Shown here piece by piece: positions 37,884 to 49,046 of a stretch of 64,000 nucleotides of DNA. The notes beneath the pieces were generated by a model that did not search any database, was not told where the DNA came from, and saw only the letters and a program-made list of their open reading frames with translations. The position numbers were made by a program, and so were the translations under genes. The DNA is taken from assembly GCA_002189035.1 (NCBI GenBank), contig NEEC01000004.1, positions 4,898,001 to 4,962,000 of the forward strand, given 5' to 3'. Position 1 is the first letter of the stretch, and each line of letters opens with the position of its first letter. Origin of the DNA: Utricularia gibba. Taxonomy: Eukaryota; Streptophyta; Magnoliopsida; Lamiales; Lentibulariaceae.

Positions 37884-39328
37884 CTAATGGGGGATTTAGG
37901 GATTTCGGGGAAAGCGGGAGGAGCTCAAGGAAGTGTTGTGCTATGTTCCTGAAGAATTAGTTCTTATATATCGAGAGAAGGTTCTTTTTCTTTCGTTGAA
38001 ACAGATGGGATGCTTTGACCCCCTTGACATGTTTCATGATTGCTCATGTATAGCATATTCATGATTGCTTCTTCACCCCCTTGACATGTTTCACCAATAG
38101 TGACTGCGTTATCTTTTATGATTAGGTAGTACCAGTTGCTTTGATGCTGACAGCTAACCAATTTGAAGCTAAATTATTGACAGGCTTCGGGTATCCATCA
38201 GATACACCTGGTCCAGATCATTTTAAGTTGTGTGAGTATTTTTTTATTTTGAATTTGCATCACGCCAGAATTGAATATGAACATGTTGGAAGAAAAAAGC
38301 TTGTGACGTTCTCCATGCTGCTGGACCATCGAAGGTTATTTTGATATGCTTCTTTTGCTTTCAGTGTGTTGCCTTTTCCATAAGACTTCTATGTGTTCTT
38401 CACTGCTAATCACAAAGTTATGGTCGATGTCATTTCCATGGTAGAATCCACTTTGAGATCATTTGGTCTTATTGGAATAGTGTATTTTCTCCATCTCATT
38501 ATGCCATCTTTTACTCCGATCCTACTCATAGCATTGATATAACATACAGTAGGCTCTGTATCAGATGTCTTCTTTCAGGTTGTGAGAACAAGCATTAATA
38601 TTAATGGTAGCCTCTTTACAACTGGAAGTCATCAGAGGGAGAAGGTATAGCAACGTCGTATTGTTATTATAAATTGAAATGTCGTCTCCCCTCCCTATAA
38701 TTCTTCCCACAAACTACTGGTTTTTTTCTCATTCCCCTTTCAAAGTCTTGGTCTGAGTTCGTGTTATCATCCTTTTAGAATCAACTAAATAATTATCATG
38801 ATGTACTTCCCTGAGCTAGGATGGCATCAGGGTTCTGTTCAGTTTTCGTGTCTCTGTATCAAAAATTCCTGCGTATTTTTTATCTCCTGTCGATGATGCT
38901 GCATCATCTGACACAAGGCAGTTGCGTTTGCTTGAACTTACACAGAGTATCATTGGTGTGTTGGGCAGGGAACTGGAGACCTAATGACTGCACTTCTGCT
39001 TGTCTGGAGCATTGTAACCCCTCACGTTTTGGTCTTAAACCACGAGGTGAATCTGATTTCTGTTTCTTCTCATCGTCATTTTCCAAAGAAATACCCCGAC
39101 GACCGCAAGAAAGCAGCAGAACTCTCTTTTTCAAGCTTCCAGGTACCTTTTTTTCGGTCCTAGGACATCCTTATCCCTGAGAACTTTTGGGGTGTTTGTA
39201 AGATACGACGGAGGGACAATCATCTTGTAGTTTATTGGATTCGAGAACGCCAGTCAAGCTGCTTGGAGATTCGTCTGGTTCAGAGCCAAGATCACATTCA
39301 TAACCCTGAAATGAAGCTCAAGAACTAG
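37884..39328 (+). pseudogene. Pyridoxal kinase (PDXK/SOS4-like) relic, 5' half missing
   Basis: Pyridoxal kinase phosphorylates B6 vitamers. Fragments of the C-terminal half follow in order on the plus strand: a VMGD-like remnant near 37886; YVPEELVLIYREK (about 37944-37980); VVPVALMLTANQFEAKLLTG (about 38128-38184); CDVLHAAGPSK (about 38302-38335, reached only with a frame change); VVRTSININGSLFTTGSHQR (about 38579-38641); a KIPAYF remnant near 38860; the active-site block GTGDLMTALLLVWS (about 38970-39012); KYPDDRKKAAELS (about 39089-39127); and LEIRLVQSQDHIHNPEMKLK before a stop at 39328. Several pieces keep plausible splice borders, but frames change inside exons and the ATP/pyridoxal-binding N-terminal half is absent. 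It reads as a truncated, decaying duplicate. Confidence 0.85.
38018..38093. repeat. Direct repeat in the pyridoxal kinase relic intron
   Basis: A 19-bp sequence, ACCCCCTTGACATGTTTCA, occurs at 38018-38036 and 38075-38093; the word TCATGATTGCT is also doubled between them. This is a small local duplication with a 57-bp period. Confidence 0.7.
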
Positions 39329-39426
39329 CTATGCAAAACAGTTCATCCACAGCAGTATCTGTATTCTTAAACTGACGGAACTTGAAAGGTTTTCTGGGCA
39401 AGAAGCCAAACGGGTCATCGACAATT

Positions 39427-41578
39427 TCAAAACAATTGGTCCGGCGGAGCACAGATTCTCACACCGGTTGCTCTCCCGGCATCCACCGCCTGTTGATTCC
39501 AATCGGAACCAAAGGCGAGGAAGGCAAGCAGAAGCGTTTGAACTCCAGACCCAGCAACCAACCCCGCCCACACACCTTTCCCTTTGAAATGCAGCACAAA
39601 TCCGAGCAGCACCGCAGCAGGGAGACCAACAACGTAGTAAGCTCCAAGGTTCGCCCATGCGCCCAGGTGCTGCCTCCCCAGACCTCTAGTTGCTCCTGAT
39701 CGTTCCACGTGGAAAACAGAAGGTATGCGCAATGCCATCAGATTTCATAAAAAAGTTTCACTTGGGGTTACCTGATGACACGGCCTGTAGGCCATCCAGG
39801 AGGAGAGACAGGGAGACAAGAGGGGCCATCTCTTCAAAATAGTTGACTTCTTCCTCGTTGTTGATGAATGCATATCCGACGACATGCCGACAGCACAAAA
39901 TTACAGTCATTGCAAGAACTAGCTCCACGGTCGTCATGGCCATCACAACCCTGAGAGCTGTCCGAGCGTCCTTGGGTCTCCCAGCTCCAACCAAATTCGA
40001 AACGCAAGTGCTATGATTTGTTAGAACAGAAAAAGGTTAGCAAAGATCATGTCGGAAACTAAAGAAAAAGAAGAAGACACTAACCTCGCTGCAGCACCGA
40101 AAGAATACGGCACTGTGAAGTGCATTGAAGTGATCGTCAAGCTGCCCAGAAAAACAAACGACAATGGAGTTTAGATTTTCTGGAAACCCGACAAAACTGA
40201 GGGCTGGGTTGCGGGTTTCGGGCAGCCATTCTAATGATGTTGGAACAGAAAAAGAACAACATCCTTAAAGAAAAACTCGTTGTTAGATCCCATAAAGATG
40301 TGCGATGAGGATTACCAGACTGATAGCACGGTTGTCTCGAGCTCGGGATTAGGCAAAACCCCACCGAGCAAGATGGCTATCTCGAATGCCCACCACTCTA
40401 AGCTGCAACCACAGATTTCTAGTAAAACCACATAAAAATTGCTCATCTTGGCCTGTGACAACACTTTTTGTAAGGTAGATGGCGACTTGATCATACCAGA
40501 TCACGATTTTACAGTACAAAAGAATCACGTGAAAATAAAAATATGAGTTCAAAATTCAATTTTGCGTATTTAACTCTTCCTGTCTCCTGCGAAGAAACGG
40601 GGTTCCCTACCCACGAGCCGAGAACGTGCCATTTCACTTCTTGTAATCCATAATGTGTCACGGGTTGAAAAAAAAAAAAAAAAAAGCTTACCATACCATG
40701 AAAGCAGAAGGGATGGCAAACCGGAAGAATTCCCCACAGTCAAAAGCACTTCCTTTGTCAATGGAGGCTGAGTTTTCTTGCATGTTGCTGAACGCTTTAC
40801 ATAAATCACTAACATAATCGCATTCACTGAATACGACAAACCGACAGACAGCGCAGCTCCTGCGTTTCCCATCTTTAATTTGAAAATCAAACACCAGGCA
40901 ACAGGTTGATGAATACAAAGGGAAGCCAACGTGCTTAAAACCATAGGAGTGATTAAGCTCTGAATCTGCAAGTAACGAATCAGGACTTGAAGAATCGAGT
41001 AGGGAAACAGGGAAGGGATCAGCCATAATGCGAAGTTTCCAGCTTCTTTGGAGATCGAAGGGCTTTGCCCCATGAATAGCAAAAGCTTTTCTGTGTGAAA
41101 CCATAGAAGGCTCACTGGTAAACAGGCTAATAGAAGCCAGATAGTTGAGCCCATGGTAAAGATTCCGACTTTATCGAAGCGTTCGGCTCCATAAGCCTGC
41201 CCACAAACTGTTTCCAATGCGTTGGCAAGGCCTGACTGCAATAAATTCATGTTTGCGATCTGGGCAAGTGATAAAAATAGGAATGTGTGATATGGAATAA
41301 ATTCCAACAACAGTAGTTCTTACGATCAGGCTGAACCCGGTGACGTTGGCAAAAGATATAGAGACGGCGGCGCCGGAGAGGGCAAGGTGGCCGAGACGAC
41401 CTATCATCATCATCGACGTGGTTCGCAGCATTTGCTGCGAAAACAATACCAATGCCATCGGCATGGCTATTTTACACACTTCTCCGGCCATCGCCGCCCC
41501 CGAAGTATTCTTGATTCTTCTACCGAGAAGGGGCTCCTCCGCCATCCTCTCCCCTCTCTGGTCCTTCAGTGGCTTCAT
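39427..41578 (-). CDS. MATE/DTX multidrug and toxin extrusion transporter, one frameshift
   Basis: MATE proteins export organic cations, flavonoids, citrate or hormones by proton antiport. Six minus-strand exons are 41324-41578, 40692-41235, 40316-40402, 40085-40141, 39772-40010 and 39427-39695, with about 483 residues allowing one lost base. Landmarks are [52 protein letters not shown] (family signature), [55 protein letters not shown] and [20 protein letters not shown]. Twelve helices are expected. The frame breaks at C-run 40732-40735, just before [11 protein letters not shown], and fits one missing base. The substrate cannot be told from sequence. It converges tail to tail with the pyridoxal kinase relic. 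Confidence 0.92.
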
Positions 41579-42788
41579 TTGTTGCGGTGGTTATAAATAA
41601 GCCCTCAAAATTTGTGCTTGGAGTACAATGAATGCCCTGCTGTTGTTCCACAGCGGTCCCGACGTGCCGCCCCATAAACACGACAATTTAAGTACGTGTC
41701 GGCATGAATTATCGACCGGAAGATCACGTTATTCAGGAGTTTCCATATGAGCTGTGCACAGTTCTTGAATTTATCACCCACCCAGCAATGCCTTCGACTA
41801 CTGAGTCGAAGCAAGTAAATCCACATTCTGTCTAATCAGTTAACTTCTCCAAAACTCACTTCACATACCCTAAATCCTTAAATCAATACCAATTCTAAAT
41901 CGTCTGTGAAGACTCTCAGAAGGTCATCTCTAGAAGCTGATGTCTTGTTTTTTAATGGAGTTAACCTGATGAATCACTCCAACAATCCATAGAACCAACA
42001 GAGAACTCCCTACTATTTTTGAATCTCATATAAGGTTTCTGATGTGGGTTTTGGGTGTAAGGTTAGTAGAAGAAACATTGTTTTGCACGATATTATCATT
42101 TTTGAGTATCCAACTCTTATAATTTTACATTCTTTAATTTTGAAGAAAATACATCATATAAAATTAAAATTTATTTAAGTATACCTACAGTACATCTATA
42201 ACCAATGTAAAATATAATTACAAGATTATTAACCTTAAATTAAGTGATGGGATGGGAGGGTTGGGTTTCAGGTGGTGGCACTCCCCACTCCCTTTCCAAG
42301 CATTTCGATATACTTATGACCGTACAATGCGGAAAAGTGAAAATACAAGAATTCCACCAGGTCTGAAAAGATGGTTGAAGTTTTTGTTTCAAATATTCCG
42401 TTCTTACAATTCTATGTTTTTTCCATTATTATTAATGATTAAAATTTTTAATGATTGGTGTGACAAATAATATTGTTTGTCTCACAACAGTGCCAACATA
42501 AAAACAAGCTTCATAGAACAAGAGAAAAGGAGAGATGGAGATGGACAAATTGAAACAATTATCGTGTTTTTGTTCTCAAACTACATGCACAAAAATGTTG
42601 ATTAAAGACATGGGGCCCACCATGCGAATGGTGATTGGTGGAATGTCCCACGTGGATTATTCTACTTGTCCAAAATAATTCCAGCCGTGTAAGGGAACGT
42701 TGGCGGATAAAATAAATAAATAATGAAGCGGTAGGACCCATACAGGGTATTCGCCTCCCTCGATTCAGCGCAATTCGGAGTCAGAACT
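41579..42788. other. Intergenic DNA
   Basis: MATE promoter and AT-rich spacer; no supported gene. Confidence 0.5.
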
Positions 42789-42845
42789 CTTGGGCCTGAA
42801 AAGCCCGTTTTAGGGCGGCCTAGTTCCCAAAATTGGGCCTTCGGA
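42789..42845. promoter_or_regulatory. Site II-like motifs upstream of CHORD-like gene
   Basis: TGGGCCT near 42790, AAGCCCG near 42801 and TTGGGCC near 42833 lie within 75 bp of the start codon at 42864. Confidence 0.45.
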
Positions 42846-42863
42846 GTTCGATCACTGTTTCCA

Positions 42864-43749
42864 ATGTATGAGGTGAAGGTCTGTGACGTTGCGGAAACGA
42901 TGAGCCCTAAGATGGCTACGGTTATGGCTAATACCTTTTCGGGTGTGTGCTCTCCATCGAGTTTAGTTATCAAAGGTTCTTCTGGCTGCACTCAATTTCA
43001 GCGGTTTAAATGCGATAGTTTGGTGATTGGTGATGCGAATGGGAGGAGATTGTTGGTTCGGTGTTCAGGAAACCAGGCGCCGACGCTGCGGACTTGCAAG
43101 AATTGCAAAACACAGTTTGATCCTCTGCTGAATCATCCCCGTGCCTGCTCTTATCACACTGCTCATTTTGGGGGTATGTTTGCTTTCCAGCAGCCTGTGA
43201 GTGTGTGTGTGTGTGTGTGTGTTTTTTTTTTTTTCCTGCGATGCGATTGGACATCGCCATAATGTTTTCTTGAGCCATATATCTCTTATTAGTAGTTTCC
43301 GGACACGAATGTCACTTCACGAGTTACTAGAACTAGAAGTCTGTGTTTTGTCATTGCTTTGCAATTTTAGACTGCGACATTGTTTTTGTTTTGTTTGCGC
43401 TGTTGGTTTACTGGAAGTGTCGTTGGTTGTGGCTTCGACAGAGTGAGGCCTGAGGTTTTGAAGTGTAAGTTCAAAACTGGGCATAACACCGCCATTCTGT
43501 GATAGGCAGCTTGTTCCTTATCTATCTCGCCTTATGTCTCGAGTTAGTGATAAAGAAAGTTGAACTTATGATGTGGTTGTAACGTGTTGATCAGGAGAAA
43601 CCAAGAGAAAATTTGAGAGCGTATACAGCGGTGGCACCATGGACACCCCAGACAGTGGGCAGGTTTTCCAGTACTGGCATTGTTGTGGCTCTGAAGATCC
43701 TTTTGATCCTGGATGTACTGCTTCACCTCACTGTTCCTATGATGAATAA
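42864..43749 (+). CDS. Small CHORD-like zinc-binding protein, probably organellar
   Basis: Two exons (42864-43173 and 43595-43749) join in phase 1 to give 154 residues. The Ser/Val/Arg-containing N-terminus without acidic residues looks like a transit peptide; later methionines (MSPK, MATV) are alternative starts. The conserved half has TLRTCKNCKTQFDPLLNHP, RACSYHTAHFGGETKRKFES and GGTMDTPDSGQVFQYWHCCG followed by DPGCTASPHCS. The spacing C-x2-C, C-x-Y-H, W-x-CC, GC...H copies the zinc ligands of a CHORD domain, which binds two zinc ions. I recognise it as a conserved plant protein of unknown function. The intron contains a (GT)n plus T-run microsatellite at about 43198-43235. Confidence 0.82.
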
Positions 43750-43955
43750 CTGCGTTTGCCGCATCACTTATGTCCTTGTAATTATTTTATTTTTTGGGTA
43801 CTCTTTTCGAGCTTGTATAATCAGCGTTGCTCCTTTGGTTAAATCATTGCTCTATGATGCCCCTTTTCGTTCATTACCCATAGCTCAGCATTTGTCGCTG
43901 GAGCAACGGTTCCCTCTCTAATTTTGACTTTTGGGGAGGCGCCGAAGGAGTCAGA

Positions 43956-44066
43956 AATGGAGATTCGGACGATGGCGGGGCTGTTGGTGCTGCTGGTGAT
44001 CGGAATTGGGGTGATCATGGCTTCAGAGAAGATGGGTTTTCTGATTCACGCGGACGACATGTGTTA
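43956..44066 (+). CDS. Possible short membrane-protein ORF, unrecognised
   Basis: A 36-codon open frame from ATG encodes one strong hydrophobic helix (AGLLVLLVIGIGVIM) and ends at a TAA next to a possible GT donor. The open frame extends upstream of the ATG to about 43890. It could be a short gene, a last exon of an alternative transcript of the CHORD-like gene, or chance. I do not recognise a family. Confidence 0.25.
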
Positions 44067-44293
44067 ATTTGGTGATTCTGTTGCAGTACACGCCGCTGAA
44101 CAGATGGGTAATCTGTTCTGGCAGCATGCGGTCGCTCTTGGTCTGCTTGTACGTTGCCATGCTACTTAAGTGATTCTGCATTACCACCAATATAAAATAC
44201 ACTGCTCCATGTAAAGATTGAGCCTTTACCAGTTACAAGCAGGAAGAGAAATAGTAGCTGGTGGTTCAACCTTCACAGAGAAATAAAGGACGA

Positions 44294-45839
44294 TCAGAGG
44301 TCGTCGACAATGGCTGTACCGGTGAGCTTTCTCTGCAACACTTCAGAGCAAACCTGCGCCATCATTCGGTAGAAAGGTATGAGATCTTCCAGCTGTTCCA
44401 CCGGCATTTTTGATATTATGTTCCTAGCCAACTTCTCCCTTTCCCTCCTCGCTCGCAGCTTCTCCAAGTAGGAAGATGCATTCCTCACTGTGGCTCCCAT
44501 TTGCTGCAATCTAGTTTCCTGCTGCACGCTCAGAGCTGTGTTCGACTGCAAAGGTAAACACCCAAACTAAATATCGAATGCAGTGAAGTTCCCTCCTTTT
44601 TTCGTTGATAATGATATCTTACCTCCAGAAACTCTGCCCCGGCATTGAGTTCTGATTGCTTGGAGTTGGCATTGATGCCACGGTCTCCGTAGATGTTTCT
44701 TGCAAGAGAAAAGCTCTTGATGATCTCTCTTCTCTTCCTCTCCATTTCTCCGCTGAGCCTCGGAGAACTCGACTTGTTTGTGGAGCCATCGAGCTTCTTC
44801 TGGTAGGCAACCACAGCTTTGACAAACTCCTGCGCACCGAATTCAGCAACCAGGCGGATGATGAGTCTGCTAGAAGAGAAAAGCAAATTAGCCAACCGGG
44901 AAACACCCTACCTTGTACGCAGAAGGGCAGCCGGGATAATCGAATTGGATGGAATCCGACTTCCTCATCCTCTCGGGATGGAACTGCAGCCCCATGATGA
45001 ACTTCCCCTCCTCAGGATTATAAGCATCAGGATCATAAAACGCTTCAACCAGCCCATCAGGCGCAAAAGCCATAGGTACGAACCTCTGAGCCAATCTCTT
45101 AACACCTTGGTGATGATAACTGTTGACCATGATCTCCATCTTTCCAGGCTCCAAGGATTCGCCAAACCACCGGTGCAGGGGAGTGTTCTCAAGAATCCTC
45201 ACGGAATGACGATGCTCGTCGTAGTTGTCGTAATCGATGTGCGTCACCCGATGCCCCTCCTCCACGCTTTTGCTCAGCTCCGTGCCGATATCCTGATACA
45301 GAGTCCCCCCAGAAGCAACATTCAGAATCTGGGATCCCCTGCATATTCCCAGGTACGGAATGTTCCTCTCCAGGCAAAGCTTCGCAAGCCCCAACTCGAT
45401 TGCATCCTTTTCCTTGTCAATAGCCGTGTCACCCGCGTGCTGAATCCTGATCTCTTCCAATTCTTGCAGCGACAAGCCCAGATCGTCGGCTTCGTACAAC
45501 GAGGGATCGATATCTTCACCTTCACAGAGAAGAACGCCGTGGATCGGCTCGAAACTGTGCAGCAACATGTTCACCCCCGACACCCGCGGAACGATGACGG
45601 GAACCGCCCCATAATTCACGATGAGATCGAGATGATATTCCCCTGCAAAACCCAACACGACAACCCCCGTTACGGGTACAAAAACAACAGGAACAAGAAG
45701 AAAACGAGGGACGAATCAACAGCAGCAATGGGAAACATCGGGACATACCGACAAAATCCACGAACTTATTTTTACGAACACTTCGTCTGGAGACGATTAG
45801 AACACGAGGCAAGATCTCCGATAGATCGCCGGCGCCCAT
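44294..45839 (-). CDS. Class I glutamine amidotransferase-like protein, GAT1_2.1 type
   Basis: Four minus-strand exons (45749-45839, 44912-45642, 44623-44829 and 44294-44545) give 426 residues. The class I GATase/peptidase C26 fold is clear: [29 protein letters not shown], the nucleophile cysteine in [20 protein letters not shown], and the His/Glu pair in [25 protein letters not shown] and [14 protein letters not shown] are also family motifs. The C-terminal third is a charged, helical extension ([22 protein letters not shown]) seen in the plant GAT1_2.1 group. Relatives are nitrogen- and strigolactone-responsive and have been reported to have glutamine-hydrolysing activity; which donor or acceptor is used here is unknown. 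The start ATG ([13 protein letters not shown]) is the first in frame. The frame is intact. Confidence 0.92.
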
Positions 45840-46229
45840 GAAGATGCAGATGAATAGGAAACAGAGTGCGTCGTCGTCGTCGTCGTTGTTGTGGTGGATC
45901 GAGGCGCCGCGTGCATGCATCTATAAATAGACAGCTGGAGGGGGGAATTATTCTGATTTTATTCTTTCTAAATAAAGGGGTCGGTCAACCCGAGACTAGG
46001 TGGCGGATCAGTGCCGATCTGAGGAGGAGTTTATCCAGAACTAGAAGCTTCTCCGATCACTGGAATACGTGTCCGTCGACGTGTCGCCCGTTTCAGTGGA
46101 TTATGAGATAAGATACACAAAATAATGCACATGCGGGAAATTAAAAATAATAAAATATGTTACCACAAAGAGTTATGCACCATGTTGTGGGTGAAATTGG
46201 TTTTTGAATTGAGGCCGATTTTTGTAACG

Positions 46230-48000
46230 ATATCAGGAACAAGGTACCAATGCTACCCTCAAACTCGTCTGATTGATGTTCACATGTGATGTAAAGGAAG
46301 CTCCAGACCGAGGGATGGCCGAGACTAGTTCACAGGAAGCCATGAAGGGCGAAAGAGGGTGCGCAGGGGGGGGGGGGGGGGGGGGCTGTTGCATAGAGGA
46401 TGGCGCGCAGAATTGCACGCACGCGCGCGCGCGGGTCATCGGTCGCAACATGTGCGAAACACGGGACCAGCAGAGCAAATTAAGGCATGATCGGAACAAG
46501 ATATTACCAGGACTCAGTCAAGGGAAGTTACCGAATCAAAGGGAAATCAAATGTGGAAATTATGGTCAAGGGGAAAGGTTCCCCAATCCAAGGGACCAAA
46601 TCTGTGAGATATGGAAATATCCATACCAAGGGGAGGCTAACCTCTATATAAGGGGAAGGGTCGAAGCTCTCCTTCCTCCCCCACTCCCCACCTCAAAGGC
46701 GCAAGGCTGAAGGACTCAAGGCGACGAAAGGCTAGACGAACACCCATAAGAGTGGGAGGGCAGGGAGTGCTTCGATCCGATAAGGGGATTTCCATACGGC
46801 TTAGTGACTAACATGGGTGTTCAATGTGTCAAGGGCATAGGTTACGGTATTGAACGTATCAGGGGCACAAAACATGAGTCAAAGGTCATATGGGTCGATC
46901 CAATCAAGGGGAGGAAAGGGGAGATGGCCACCCCAACCCAAAGGCAACGCGCTCACGCGGGATTTACGCCACTCAAGGGGCCTACGGGCATACAGGGCTG
47001 AAAAGCCAATCAAGGGAGAACCTTCTGGTTCAATCAAGGGGCATCGACCATAGAGGATCAGGGGAGGGTCTTAGGACCACACTGAATGTTACACGAATCA
47101 CGGATTCCTTCTTTCCTTGTCATTGCGCATAGGAATTGTGTTATAATAGGCTAACCCCTTACTGGTCATGTAGGTATTGCTGGGGATGAGTCATTGAGAG
47201 GGATAGGAGGGGCGGATGGCGAGGGTGGAGCGGCCGACTAGTAGAGTCCTGGGCAAACAATGCGATTAGAGCGCAACCACCGATCTCTCTCAAATTTCTT
47301 GATGTTTTCGTGCACTCCTCCTTTACTTGGACTAGTTGATCATTATGAATAAAGGTCGGTTATTTCGCGTTATACTAAGCTCCCTCAGCCCAGGACCCCG
47401 CATGAGGAAGGACGAGGCCTTAAGGCATGCGTGGGCGAGGCGGTACCACGCGTGCGCAGGACGCGCAGCACGGGAAGCCTCTCCGACGGAGTGTGCTGCG
47501 CGATCATACCACCAGACGTGCGTGGTGATGGTCCTCCCGACTAGGGTGTTGTCGAGGATCGTTACAGATTTTAGGGTGATAGGAGTAATCGGGAATATCG
47601 CGCTTAGTTATGTTTTTCGTGATTTGTTCGATTTGATCGGTCAAAATAAGAGTAGACGAAGATGTTTACGTGAAAACCACCGAAGGACGGAAAAACCACA
47701 AAGGTATCGAAGCTCGTCGAAGAAGATTTCCATTAGATGGGGGTGGCAAAAACAAGACACAGGTTGGGAAGTTCGGGGTGCCAAAATCCCTTTCTCCTTA
47801 GGATTCATCTCAATTATAGGAGGGGCCGAATTGACAGCTCCCGAATTTTAGGGTTGGCGATTGCTTTTTGTGACTGCGTTCCGATTCTGATTTTCAGAGG
47901 ATCGACGTCTGCACTACCGCAATTCGACCGCTTTTAAGACTGTGCCTCTGACCTGCAACGTTCGGTCGGTTGGCACGATCTTATTAGAACATCATTTGAC
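46230..48000. repeat. Unclassified repetitive, GC-richer block (possible LTR remnant)
   Basis: This block is markedly less AT-rich than its surroundings. It contains a 20-G run (46366-46385), an alternating CGCG-rich stretch at about 46417-46431, a TATA-like CTCTATATAAGG at about 46640, and many TCAAGGGG-type words. The open frames (for example 47336-47851) look like chance products of the composition. U3-like repeats plus a TATA box suggest a retrotransposon LTR fragment, but I cannot define termini, PBS or target-site duplication. Confidence 0.45.
46495..47070. repeat. Dispersed TCAAGGGG-type short motif repeats
   Basis: Over about 575 bp at least ten variants of TCAAGGG(G) or CCAAGGG(G) occur on the same strand at irregular spacing, several preceded by AA. 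They are not a simple tandem array. Their one-sided orientation suggests either degenerated tandem duplication or repeated binding sites in a retroelement promoter. Confidence 0.6.
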
Positions 48001-49046
48001 AGTTTTTCAGAGTCGTTTAATTATATTCTATTTGTACCCCATCACACCCCAAAACAACTCGAATATATTTATAAAAAATAATAACATATTTTATGCACCA
48101 TAAATTTTCTAGATATTTTAAAAAATACGAATGGTGTAAAATGTTTACGGAAACTTCATAATTGGGCCCCATTGTCCTCCACACAATGCACACCTCATAA
48201 ATTATATATTAAAATAAACAAAATCAATAATTGTAATTTCTCGGTGTATTTTTAAAATAAAGTTTTAGAAATATTTTATTCCAAAAAAAGTAAAATTCAA
48301 GATTTTTGTTTTTAGGAATGTAATATCAAAGTCATAATGATAGTATTCTACATTAGTTAAATAGAGTAAGTTTCTAAATCTTGGATGATATCTTTTTTTT
48401 GAAATGAAGAATGTAAATCATAAGGATTGAGCATTCAAAGTAGTTAAATATCTCGAGAATGAGTCATAACATTTAATATTAGAGCACAATCTAAACTAAT
48501 GTCAATGATGGAATGAAGTGTCATTCAACGAGTATGCTAATTATCTAAAATGATGAGAATGTAAGAGTAGGGGTAGAAGTCTAGTGACTGTATACCATAT
48601 TTGTTACTAGGAAGTAGGAAATATATTTAGATAGAATTATAATTTATATGAAACTTTTTCTTCAAAAGTGGAAAACGTAAAATTATGAAGTTTGGTTAAT
48701 TGAAACGGATAATATCATATAACTCCATATTGCATCGTGACATTTGATAAATCAGTGAGTTATTGTTTATTATAATTGTTTCTAAAAAAACAATTAAGAT
48801 ATATTGTAATTAATTGCAATAAGGGCCCATTCTGTGCCTTGGTTTCAGGAGTCGGACAAGATAAATAGACCCCACATTTATATTTAATTTACGTTTCAGC
48901 CCCAGTAACTCACATGCATGCACACCTGGGACTGTTATTTACTTTCAGGATTCCTACGCATCCTGCTTCTGCTTCCCTGTCATTCAATGCCCCATCTCAT
49001 CTCTTGAACCCATTCTTCCCCTCAGATACCCTCACCGGAGACCGCC
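48001..49046. other. AT-rich intergenic DNA and KCS-A promoter
   Basis: No supported gene. The last 150 bp form the presumed 5' UTR of KCS-A. Confidence 0.5.

Noticed and set aside
47336-47851. 171-codon open frame on the plus strand
   Set aside because: Sits in the GC-richer repetitive block, Arg-rich by composition, no domain seen.
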